NCBI GenBank assembly: GCA_035687725.1
Contig: DASRVB010000024.1
Span: 1 to 13,824 of the forward strand
Origin: JAICNR01 sp035687725
Lineage (GTDB): Bacteria; Gemmatimonadota; Gemmatimonadetes; JACCXV01; JAHWKZ01
Direction: 5' to 3'
DNA: 13,824 nucleotides
The first letter of the stretch is position 1. Each line of letters begins with the position of its first letter. The position numbers and the translations under genes are program-made. The notes under the pieces were generated by a model. That model was not told the origin of the DNA. It saw only the letters and a list, made by a program, of their open reading frames with translations, and did not search any database. Positions 7,049-13,824 of this stretch are shown here, one piece after another.

Positions 7049-8722
7049 GTGCAATCGATATCCGTGCGGGTGCGACCCGCTACGCTGGCCGCCTTATGGG
7101 CCTTGATCGCCGTCGCCTGTACCTCGTCCACCCCTACAGATGTCGAATCGGACGCCGCGAAGCCCGCCAGGCTCGAAGTGTCTCCCACGCGCATCGACTT
7201 CGGGGCCGAGGGATCGACCTCGTCCTTCACGCTGATCAACGCCGGCACCCGGGCGATCGAGTGGAGCGCGAGCGAAACCACGCAATGGCTCTCTCTCGGT
7301 GCCAGTTCGGGGACGATGTTCCCGGGTGCCACCCGGACTGTCTCGGTGTCGGCGCAACGCGGGAGCCTGGCTCCGGGGACTTACACGACGGCTGTCCAGG
7401 TCGAAGGCGCCCGAGGAGCCGGGTCGGAGACTGTTTCGGTGTCCGTTACCGTGCCCTCCGGTAGCCAACCGGCCAACCTGGAGGTCACCCCGCTCCGGGT
7501 CGACTTCGGAGCGACTGGGACCAGCGCATCGGTGACCCTGAAGAACACCGGCGACAGCCCCCTGACATGGACGGCCAGCGAGAGCGCCGGCTGGCTTGGC
7601 CTTGCTGCCACGTCCGGCTCGCTTGCCGCCGGGACGACCAAGTCGGTCACGCTCTCCGCGGCAAGGGGCGGAATGAGCCCGGGGACGTACACGACGAGTG
7701 TGGTCATATCCGCCGGTGCCGCTGGAGCGGTCAGCGAGGCCGTTTCGATGACGGTGCCCGCCCCGGAGGATACGACAGCGCCTGAGGATCCGCCGGCGCC
7801 GGAAGATCCTCCTACTACTTCCGTGCTCCTCTCCGGTAGGCTCGTGGATCAGTTCAGCGGCGCGGCGCTAGGGGGGATCAACGTGCGGTATGGTGGCCGA
7901 AATGCGACGACCGACGCGACAGGATTCTTCTCCATCGCAGGGGAGCCTACGTCCACATGGGGCGACCTGACTCTCTCTGGGACCGGCATCTACGCGCGCA
8001 GAACCTACGCACGGACCGGGATTACCCAATGGCAGGTGGTGCCCGGTAGCTTCAACATGACGGCGTTCAGTGATGTGGCGCGTGACGAGTGGGCGCCATA
8101 CACGATCCGCTGGGTCACTCCGCCGACTGTCTACGTGGATACCCGGCCGGAGGGCTTCGCCGGTGGGGCGGATCTCGATCAGTGGATCTCCGAGGTGCGT
8201 GCCCAGGCAGCGGGGTTCGTATCCAGCTGGTCTGGACAGACGGTGCGGCCGGCTGACGTGATCGTCACATCCAATCCGCCGCGCGACTTCACGGCTGGCA
8301 CGATCGTAATCCATTTCAGCGATAGCAACTCGGATTACGGCAATTACTCCAGCGCTATCGGATACGCAAGGGTTTCCTGGTCGGGCGAAGGCATGATCTC
8401 CGGATCGGCCGTCTGGCTGCGGTATGTCCGCTATCCGGACAGGCCGGGAAAGAGGATGGGAATCCTGGGACACGAGCTGGGCCATGCAATGGGATTCGGA
8501 CACATGGATGGAACGACCGCGAGCTTCATGAATCCGTCGATTGGCAGCAATACGGATCTCAGCGCATTCGATCGACAGGCCGCTGACCTGCTCTACTCGC
8601 GTGCACCTGGGAACACGTCGCCGGATACGGACAGATCCTACTCGATGACCGGCAGCCTGACGCCATCGCGAGCTGTGGGAGTGTCCGAGGTGGTGTGCCG
8701 GGACGAGGCGGAGCGCCCGTAG
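7049..8722 (+). CDS. lipoprotein with two BACON-like domains and a C-terminal metzincin (matrixin-like) protease domain, copy 2
   Basis: 557 residues from GTG 7049, preceded by TTGGAGA; the same GGAGACT sequence precedes the start of copy 1. The frame is open further 5', but that stretch lacks a signal-like sequence. The lipoprotein signal ends AVAC (Cys24). Two BACON-like repeats occupy about 42-135 and 144-237, with WSASE/WLSL and WTASE/WLGL pairs. An APEDPP-type acidic-proline linker (238-256) absent from copy 1 follows. Next come a carboxypeptidase-regulatory-like domain (about 258-315) and the protease domain (about 335-520). The zinc motif is HELGHAMGFGH (475-485), with Glu476 as general base and Met494 in SFMNPS as the Met-turn. 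Both copies share the post-catalytic NTSPDTD segment. This predicts a cell-envelope zinc endopeptidase of unknown substrate, encoded divergently from the PBP gene. Confidence 0.85.
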   Translation: MQSISVRVRPATLAALWALIAVACTSSTPTDVESDAAKPARLEVSPTRIDFGAEGSTSSFTLINAGTRAIEWSASETTQWLSLGASSGTMFPGATRTVSVSAQRGSLAPGTYTTAVQVEGARGAGSETVSVSVTVPSGSQPANLEVTPLRVDFGATGTSASVTLKNTGDSPLTWTASESAGWLGLAATSGSLAAGTTKSVTLSAARGGMSPGTYTTSVVISAGAAGAVSEAVSMTVPAPEDTTAPEDPPAPEDPPTTSVLLSGRLVDQFSGAALGGINVRYGGRNATTDATGFFSIAGEPTSTWGDLTLSGTGIYARRTYARTGITQWQVVPGSFNMTAFSDVARDEWAPYTIRWVTPPTVYVDTRPEGFAGGADLDQWISEVRAQAAGFVSSWSGQTVRPADVIVTSNPPRDFTAGTIVIHFSDSNSDYGNYSSAIGYARVSWSGEGMISGSAVWLRYVRYPDRPGKRMGILGHELGHAMGFGHMDGTTASFMNPSIGSNTDLSAFDRQAADLLYSRAPGNTSPDTDRSYSMTGSLTPSRAVGVSEVVCRDEAERP

Positions 8723-8750
8723 ACCCGGCGTAACAAGGCATCGACGGCTG

Positions 8751-8784
8751 CGGCCGCCGGGGGCTTGGTGGTCCCCGGCGGCCG
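8751..8784. terminator. strong GC hairpin between the lipoprotein gene and tyrS
   Basis: CGGCCGCCGGGG (8751-8762) and CCCCGGCGGCCG (8773-8784) form a perfect 12-bp stem with a 10-nt loop, 28 bases after the lipoprotein stop and 20 bases before the tyrS ATG. It could terminate the upstream transcript, though no T-run follows, or form a structure in the tyrS leader. There is too little space here for a T-box riboswitch. Confidence 0.5.
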
Positions 8785-8804
8785 AATGCTAGATTGCGGT
8801 CGCG

Positions 8805-10037
8805 ATGCCTCCCAGGCCCGCCTTTCCCCCTGTGGCCGAGCAGATGGCCGTCATCCGCCGGCATGCGGTGGACCTCCTGCCTGAGGAGGAGCTCCTGGCC
8901 AAGCTGGAGCGGTCGCGGGCGACCTCGACCCCGCTCGTCGTCAAGCTGGGCTTCGATCCGACTCGTCCCGACCTCCACATCGGCCACACCGTTACCCTTC
9001 GAAAGCTGCGCGACTTCCAGCGCCTCGGTCATACGATCGCCTTCGTGGTCGGAGACTTCACGGCCCTCATCGGGGACCCTTCGGGCCGATCGGCCACCCG
9101 GCCTCCCCTTTCGCGGGAGGAAGTCGACTCCAACGCCAGAACCTTTGCCGACCAGGTCTTCCGTATCCTGGACCGGGAGCGGACGGAGATCCGATACAAC
9201 TCGGAATGGCTGGGGACGATGACGTTCGAAGAGGTCTTGCGTCTGGCCTCGCGGTACACGGTCGCGCGCATGCTCGAGCGGGACGACTTCAAGCAGCGCT
9301 ATGCCTCGGGTTCGGCGATCTCGATTCACGAACTCCTGTATCCTCTCGCGCAGGGGTACGACTCCGTGGCGCTCGAGGCCGACGTCGAGCTCGGCGGAAC
9401 GGATCAGCGATTCAACCTGCTCGTCGCGCGGGACATTCAGCGCGAGTACGGCGTCGAGCCTCAGGTGATCCTCACGCTCCCGCTCCTCGAAGGCACCGAC
9501 GGCCGGCAGAAGATGTCGAAGTCCTACGACAACTGGATCGCGCTGACCGACCCGCCGGAGGAGATGTACGGCAAGACCATGTCCATTCCTGACGAGCTGA
9601 TCGCCAAGTACTGGCGGCTGGGTCTCGACTCGACCGAAGAAGAGGTGACGGTGGTCGAGCGTGCGCTTGCCGCGGGGGAGAATCCCCGGGACTGGAAGCG
9701 TGCGCTCGCCCGCGCCATGGTCGTCGAGTACCACGGCGACGGGGCGGCCGAGGCCGCCGAGGATCACTTCGACCGCCTGTTCGTCCGCCACGACCGGCCC
9801 GAGGAGATCCCCGATGTGACGTTAACGGTAAAGGGGGATGCCGCGGCCCTGACGTGGGTGCTGCGCGAGGCCGGCCTCGCGTCTTCTACCTCGGAGGGGT
9901 GGCGGCTGATCGACCAGGGGGCAGTGTGGATGGACGGTGAGCGCATAGCGGAGCCAGGCCACATGGTCGTCGCAGGTTCAACGGCCGTGATCCAAGTAGG
10001 GAAGCGCCGCTTCGCGAGGGTAACGCTTCAGGGTTGA
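8805..10037 (+). CDS. tyrS: tyrosyl-tRNA synthetase
   Basis: Class I aminoacyl-tRNA synthetase that activates tyrosine with ATP and charges tRNA-Tyr in the cytosol. 410 residues, a typical length for the TyrRS subtype that begins with a 'PPVxEQ' segment (here FPPVAEQMAVI, residues 7-17); this agreement supports ATG 8805 although no good Shine-Dalgarno precedes it. Rossmann-fold motifs are intact: HIGH (58-61), VVGDFTALIGDPSG (81-94), the tyrosine-site YPLAQGYDS (179-187), GGTDQRFN (197-204) and KMSKS (236-240). The C-terminal part (about 345-408) is an S4 RNA-binding domain (WRLIDQGAVWMDGERI) used for tRNA contact. The gene appears monocistronic. It ends 13 bp from the stop of the convergent minus-strand operon, leaving no separate terminator visible. 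Confidence 0.97.
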   Translation: MPPRPAFPPVAEQMAVIRRHAVDLLPEEELLAKLERSRATSTPLVVKLGFDPTRPDLHIGHTVTLRKLRDFQRLGHTIAFVVGDFTALIGDPSGRSATRPPLSREEVDSNARTFADQVFRILDRERTEIRYNSEWLGTMTFEEVLRLASRYTVARMLERDDFKQRYASGSAISIHELLYPLAQGYDSVALEADVELGGTDQRFNLLVARDIQREYGVEPQVILTLPLLEGTDGRQKMSKSYDNWIALTDPPEEMYGKTMSIPDELIAKYWRLGLDSTEEEVTVVERALAAGENPRDWKRALARAMVVEYHGDGAAEAAEDHFDRLFVRHDRPEEIPDVTLTVKGDAAALTWVLREAGLASSTSEGWRLIDQGAVWMDGERIAEPGHMVVAGSTAVIQVGKRRFARVTLQG

Positions 10038-10050
10038 GCCCATCTGCGAC

Positions 10051-10935
10051 TCAAATAAGGGATCTCACGCGCAACAGCAGATTTTGCCACGGCACGTCGA
10101 CATAGAAGCGCAACAGGATGAACATGGCTACGTATCCTGCGCGCCAGGCCTTTTGCTCGACTGGAACCTGAGCCACACCCATTGCAGCTAGCATCCAGCC
10201 GAAGCCGACGACTGGTGCTATTGGATAGGCAGCTACCAGGAACGCGAGGAGCAGGCCGTGTCTAAGGCGGCCGGTCCACCTCCCCCACGGTAGCAGGAAA
10301 ACAAGCCCAACCGCCGCTTCCAGAAGAACCGTAGCCCAGGTGAGGAACATCGCCAGGCGGGACAACGCCTCTGACTTCAGTGCGATCTCGGGTGTGGATG
10401 ACGATGAGGGACCTGGGGTTTCTGTGAGGTAGCTACGGGCAGACACGATCTGATCCTGCGAGAGATCGGTGACGAGACGGACGGTTGCCTCGAATCGTTC
10501 ATCGGTGAGCAGCCGGACGGTATAGAACCGCCCATCCATGAAATCAGGCGAAAGAACGGCCTTCCAGAGAGTTGCCCAGAGGAATACGGCCGCCACAAGC
10601 CAGCGAGCGGAGCGAGCGAGAAAGCGGTCCGGTCGCGGGGCCCAAACAGCGAGGAATACAGCGAGCGTCCAGTAAGCGAACAAGTAGTGATGATTGTCTG
10701 CCACAGGCCACGCCGCTACCAGGCGGGCGGCAGAGAGCACGAAAATGCCTGCCCAGATCGCGGGGGTGAATAGCGCGGACCGGAAGAGCAGGGCCACGAT
10801 CCCGAGTGCAATGGTAGTGGAGGTCAAGTACCAGACATCGACGGGACGCATGACCACAAGCAATGCGGTCAAGAGCAAAGGCAGCGTGGCCTGCGAAAAA
10901 TCTTCCGGGTTTCGAGATCGAAAGAATTTGTTCAC
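10051..10935 (-). CDS. HTTM-like multi-pass membrane protein, last gene of the right-hand operon
   Basis: 294 residues from GTG 10935. The start overlaps the stop of the upstream gene by 4 nt (GTGA), and no Shine-Dalgarno is evident, so reinitiation after the preceding gene is likely. Seven or eight hydrophobic helices are visible, roughly 17-32, 38-55, 58-76, 84-99, 108-127, 195-216, 226-255 and 264-280. A soluble loop (about 131-193) sits between helices five and six. The segments DNHHYLFAYWTL (80-91) and FLWATLWKAVLSPDFMDG (118-135) resemble the 'NHYYL' and 'K-x-x-x-dfl-G' stretches of HTTM proteins, the family of membrane proteins related to vitamin K-dependent gamma-carboxylase. I would not assign carboxylase chemistry; the family resemblance is by eye. 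A DoxX/MauE-like protein is an alternative. The context suggests service to the upstream exporter/kinase genes. Confidence 0.6.
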   Translation of the reverse strand: MNKFFRSRNPEDFSQATLPLLLTALLVVMRPVDVWYLTSTTIALGIVALLFRSALFTPAIWAGIFVLSAARLVAAWPVADNHHYLFAYWTLAVFLAVWAPRPDRFLARSARWLVAAVFLWATLWKAVLSPDFMDGRFYTVRLLTDERFEATVRLVTDLSQDQIVSARSYLTETPGPSSSSTPEIALKSEALSRLAMFLTWATVLLEAAVGLVFLLPWGRWTGRLRHGLLLAFLVAAYPIAPVVGFGWMLAAMGVAQVPVEQKAWRAGYVAMFILLRFYVDVPWQNLLLRVRSLI

Positions 10936-11378
10936 TCGGGGGCGGTAGATGGATCGAAATCCACGATGACGTCTTGAACCAGGTCGTGTCTGGGCGCCAT
11001 CGTTCTTGGATCGTAGGAAACGCGCCAGACCGCGACATGGACGTGAGAGACGGGAGACCGGCGGCTTTCCACGGCAGCTACCTGCCGGGCAATTCTCGTC
11101 AAGCGCTCTTTCGAGGGAAGCATCGCTCCCTCATAGAATCCACTTCCGAATTCGGAGGTGAGGGGTACAAGCCGATCCTCCTCGCCCGTCGACACCCGAA
11201 TGCCGAACTTGCGGTTCGTGCCGGAGTCGGTAGTCGAGAACATCCCGAAACCGCCTCCCTTCCAGGGGGCCAGTCCGGCCGTTCGTGTGAGCGCGAACTG
11301 AAAGCCGGCTACCAGGCAGAGCACGATCGCTGGGATCAGCGGCCCAAGCTCGACCTTGGGGAGGGACCGGGGGGTCAA
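10932..11378 (-). CDS. small single-TM protein with a GGGFGMFSTTD motif, unknown function
   Basis: 148 residues. The TTG start at 11378 overlaps the stop of the HprK-like gene by 4 nt (TTGA), and its own stop overlaps the next gene's start by 4 nt. One hydrophobic helix at about residues 11-30 (LGPLIPAIVLCLVAGFQFAL) would anchor it in the inner membrane. The remainder is soluble, probably periplasmic. It begins APWKGGGFGMFSTTDSGTN (37-55), a glycine/aromatic motif that looks like a family signature, and continues as a mixed alpha/beta domain with a HVHVAVWRVSYD strand near the C-terminus (112-123). I do not recognise the family. Its position immediately before the HTTM-like gene, with coupled translation, suggests the two proteins act as a pair. 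Confidence 0.7.
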   Translation of the reverse strand: MTPRSLPKVELGPLIPAIVLCLVAGFQFALTRTAGLAPWKGGGFGMFSTTDSGTNRKFGIRVSTGEEDRLVPLTSEFGSGFYEGAMLPSKERLTRIARQVAAVESRRSPVSHVHVAVWRVSYDPRTMAPRHDLVQDVIVDFDPSTAPE

Positions 11379-12256
11379 TCGTCGACCACGAGCTCCGTCG
11401 AGTAGGCTGGATTCTCCGTGATTTCGAGTATCCGGCCAATCACCTCGTCAGTTCCCCCCCAATGAGGGGGCCGGCGTACGTTCCAGGCGGGAAGGCCCAA
11501 CAGCCGAAGGTGCTTCGCTGGATCGGGCCACCCCACGAGAAGGATGTACTCCTGCTGATACAGCCACTTCAGCCGCTCTCGAGGATCCATCGGTTCCACC
11601 ACGACTTGTCTGCTTTCGTGCCAGTCGAGGATGAAGAAGCCACGAAACGGCAGGACGGGCCGGCTGGGTGGGGTCGAGAGGCGATACCGCGGCCTGCCGC
11701 CTACGATGCCCAGGTACCGCGACTTCTCGAACCGTTCGGCTGTGTCGGGCCGCAGGTCCACGCAATCGGGGCCAGCCCAGGCCATCGATCCCTGCAGAGC
11801 CAGCAGATCATCGGCGACTATTGGATAGCCGCGGGAAGCGAGCTCCGCTAGCATGGCGCTCTTTCCCGCCTCGCGGGCCCCCATGATTCCCCACGCACCG
11901 GCGCTTGTTTCGAAGGCGCCACCATGCAGAGTGAGATCTCCCCGCCAGCGGGCATGGACGGAAATCCCAATCGTGAGATTGGGGTGGACCAGCGAACCGG
12001 GGACCGGAGGGGTTGGAAAATCGAACGTAATCGTGGCAGGATCGCGGCAGGCCCAGAAGGCTCCGGCCTTCCGATGACCGTACGCCACCCGATCTCGACC
12101 CACATCCTCGATATCTACCGTTGTCGAGGCATGTCGCCATGCGACAGTGACCTCCGGCATCGAAGCGTCGAGCTCGATCAGGTCGGTCAGCTCCTGTTCG
12201 GGATCGGTGTAGTGGAGGCGGAAACCGTATGCGCCGCGATGGATGGGCCCTGCCAT
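11375..12256 (-). CDS. HPr kinase-like (HprK/serine kinase-type) ATPase
   Basis: 293 residues from ATG 12256, whose A is also the last base of the ABC transporter's stop. GGAG lies about 11 bases upstream, inside the preceding gene. The central domain fits HPr kinase/phosphorylase folds: a strand with His111 (LTLHGGAFE), then P-loop GAREAGKS (126-133), a helix, and VADD (147-150) as the metal-binding acidic pair. The N-terminal 100 residues and the C-terminal region (YRLSTPPSRPVL, LGLPAWNVRRPPH) do not look like classical HprK/P, and no HPr gene is nearby. Stand-alone HprK-like proteins are found in lasso-peptide and other RiPP clusters, where at least one (paeninodin) phosphorylates the precursor. 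With a peptide-type exporter directly upstream, a role in peptide maturation is the best inference, not sugar-transport regulation. Confidence 0.75.
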   Translation of the reverse strand: MAGPIHRGAYGFRLHYTDPEQELTDLIELDASMPEVTVAWRHASTTVDIEDVGRDRVAYGHRKAGAFWACRDPATITFDFPTPPVPGSLVHPNLTIGISVHARWRGDLTLHGGAFETSAGAWGIMGAREAGKSAMLAELASRGYPIVADDLLALQGSMAWAGPDCVDLRPDTAERFEKSRYLGIVGGRPRYRLSTPPSRPVLPFRGFFILDWHESRQVVVEPMDPRERLKWLYQQEYILLVGWPDPAKHLRLLGLPAWNVRRPPHWGGTDEVIGRILEITENPAYSTELVVDD

Positions 12257-13824
12257 CAGGGTCGGGGCTCCGCGTAGGCAGCTGCTTGCAGGGTAAAAAG
12301 CTCCGCGTAGTGACCCTGGCGTGTCATCAGATCCTCATGGCTGCCAGCCTCGGCGATCCGCCCGTCCCTGAGCACATAGATTCGGTCCGCGCTCCGCACG
12401 CTGGAGAAGCGGTGCGAGACAAGAAGGACCGAGCGACCGCGCGAGAGAACGCGCATCTGCGAGAACAGCTCATGCTCCGCACGCGGGTCGAGGGACGCTG
12501 TGGGTTCATCCAACACGAGGAAGCTGCCCTGGCGGTAGAAGGCGCGAGCCAGCGCCAACCGCTGCCACTGACCTACCGAGAGCTCGTGACCCCCGTAGAA
12601 TTGCCGCCCGAGCCGCGTGTCGTATCCATGCGGCAGACGGGAGAGGAACCCGTGGGCTCCTGCCTGGCGGGCCGCCTCTGCGACGGCCTCCGGGTCCGCT
12701 CTCCGATCCGCACGCCCGAGCAGAATGTTCTCGCGCGCGGTGAGGTGATACTGGACGAAATTCTGGAAGATCACGGTAATCTCCGATCGGAGCTCCTCCT
12801 GATCGAGATCAGCTATGTCGATACCGTTCCACAAGATACGGCCAGAGTGCGGGCGGTAGAGCTGGCAGATCAACTTGACCAAGGTGGTCTTCCCGGACCC
12901 GTTCTCGCCAACGAGTGCCACGACTTCATGTGGCCGCACTTCGAGCGAAACACCTCGGAGCACGAGCGCATCGGTATTCGGATAGCAGAACGCTACGTTC
13001 TCGAGCGTCAGGCCGGCGAAAACATGCGACGGTCGGGAGTTCCCCGATGCGGATGCCTTCTCTCGTCGAGTCTCGACCGCAGCCGCATATCGACTCATGA
13101 ACGTGCGATAATCGTCCAGGAACATCCCGGCTTCGACGAGATTTCCGATACTCCTGGTTACGGTATTGAAGCGGGAGATCAGCATTTGCATAGCCGCCCC
13201 TGCGGCTACGGCGGTCGCGACGTCCACGCGTTCGGTCAGAACCAGCCATACCAGCGCCCCCAAGGCGATCGCGGCACCGAAAGCGCCTCCCACCGTGCCG
13301 AACATCGCAACTTTCAATCGGCGCCGAAGAAACGCCCGCAGCTTGGAAAGCCGCTCCCGGGTAATGTCATCGTAGCGGCGGCGGAGAAAACTTGTCGCGC
13401 CGAATACTCGGAGCTCCTGTGCGGGTTCACGCCCGGTCAGGAGCTGCATCAGATAAAACCGCTCTCGGTTGCGTGGAGTCCAGTCGTACTCGAAAGTGTA
13501 TGCCTTCTGGCTATTCCGGAGCGTGGCGAGGAGAAGCGGGACGGAGGCCATGACGACGAGGAGCAGAACGAGAGGATGCATGGTGAAGAGCGCGATCCCG
13601 ATACCTATGCTCGTCAGAACCGACATCACGAGGGCGCTCACCCCGTTTACCATTTCGACTGGCTTCGATAATCCCGATGTGCGAGCTCGAGAGAGCTGGT
13701 CAAAGAATTCCGGATCCTCGAAATCCGCCAGCTCCACCCCGACGGAGACGTCGATGATACGGTCGAAGGCATCGATCGCAACCATCTCGGTCAGCAATCG
13801 TTGCTGATGGACCACGACCGCTCC
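12256..13824 (-). CDS. ABC transporter, fused permease/ATPase exporter (N-terminus outside window)
   Basis: 522 residues are visible. The frame is open to the right edge, and the GTG at 13815 is not a credible start because it lies within the permease domain, so about 80-100 residues are probably missing. Counting from the GTG, hydrophobic helices lie at about 58-78, 80-97, 170-193 and 195-212. The segment DFEDPEFFDQLSRA (31-44) is the coupling region seen in lantibiotic/lasso-type exporters. The ATPase domain has Walker A GENGSGKTT (303-311), Q-loop FQN (350-352), signature LSVGQWQRLALARAF (412-426), Walker B FLVLDEPTASLD (432-443) and switch His468. The signature has Val in place of the first Gly of LSGGQ. 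No C39 peptidase domain is in the visible part. It heads the visible operon and probably exports a peptide or a lipid-like product. Confidence 0.9.
   Translation of the reverse strand, partial: GAVVVHQQRLLTEMVAIDAFDRIIDVSVGVELADFEDPEFFDQLSRARTSGLSKPVEMVNGVSALVMSVLTSIGIGIALFTMHPLVLLLVVMASVPLLLATLRNSQKAYTFEYDWTPRNRERFYLMQLLTGREPAQELRVFGATSFLRRRYDDITRERLSKLRAFLRRRLKVAMFGTVGGAFGAAIALGALVWLVLTERVDVATAVAAGAAMQMLISRFNTVTRSIGNLVEAGMFLDDYRTFMSRYAAAVETRREKASASGNSRPSHVFAGLTLENVAFCYPNTDALVLRGVSLEVRPHEVVALVGENGSGKTTLVKLICQLYRPHSGRILWNGIDIADLDQEELRSEITVIFQNFVQYHLTARENILLGRADRRADPEAVAEAARQAGAHGFLSRLPHGYDTRLGRQFYGGHELSVGQWQRLALARAFYRQGSFLVLDEPTASLDPRAEHELFSQMRVLSRGRSVLLVSHRFSSVRSADRIYVLRDGRIAEAGSHEDLMTRQGHYAELFTLQAAAYAEPRP

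Noticed and set aside
8723..8804. T-box riboswitch in front of tyrS
   Set aside because: Only 82 bases are available and no T-box core sequence is seen; the hairpin is a simple perfect stem.
8559..9791. 410-codon minus-strand frame opposite tyrS
   Set aside because: Antisense shadow of a complete tyrosyl-tRNA synthetase; no recognisable motif.
10038..10050. Terminator between tyrS and the convergent operon
   Set aside because: The gap is only 13 bp and contains no inverted repeat.
12229..13671. 480-codon + strand frame opposite the ABC exporter
   Set aside because: Antisense shadow; the minus strand carries all the ABC motifs and the coupled starts and stops.

Overview
The window is high-GC DNA, with shadow reading frames open on both strands, from a diderm bacterium. 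It encodes an outer-membrane beta-barrel protein, two predicted lipoproteins and a class A penicillin-binding protein. BACON-type lipoproteins, frequent non-ATG starts, a Tic20-like small membrane protein and a RiPP-style exporter/kinase operon would fit Gemmatimonadota or a neighbouring phylum. That placement is inference from gene style; no rRNA or other marker is present to settle it.

Layout. At the left edge is the 3' end of a PDZ-type protein gene (+). It converges on an outer-membrane barrel gene (-), and the short gap between their stops is almost filled by a 124-bp element bounded by 21-bp inverted repeats. From 990 a two-gene + strand unit carries a Tic20-like (DUF4870) membrane protein and a thymidine phosphorylase whose family-conserved N-terminus can only be reached from a CTG start. 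Positions 2913 to 8722 form a symmetrical block: two paralogous lipoproteins (two BACON-like domains, a carboxypeptidase-regulatory-like domain, then a metzincin-type zinc protease domain), both on +, flank a class A PBP on -. A tyrosyl-tRNA synthetase (+) follows. It converges, with only 13 bp between stops, on a minus-strand operon that runs in from beyond the right edge.

The right-hand operon is the least ordinary part. In transcription order it reads ABC exporter (5' end outside the window), HPr-kinase-like ATPase, a small single-TM protein of unknown function, and a multi-TM HTTM-like protein. Start and stop codons overlap at all three junctions (1, 4 and 4 nt). A peptide-type ABC exporter next to a stand-alone HprK-like kinase recalls lasso-peptide and related RiPP clusters in which the kinase modifies the precursor. 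Neither the precursor nor a cyclase is inside this window, so the assignment is an inference.

No tRNA, rRNA, CRISPR array, transposase or integrase gene was seen. No gene-free stretch exceeds 300 bases. The longest is 6803 to 7048 (246 bp), between the divergent PBP and second lipoprotein genes. It holds one short hairpin and presumably the promoters of both genes, none of which I can identify with confidence.
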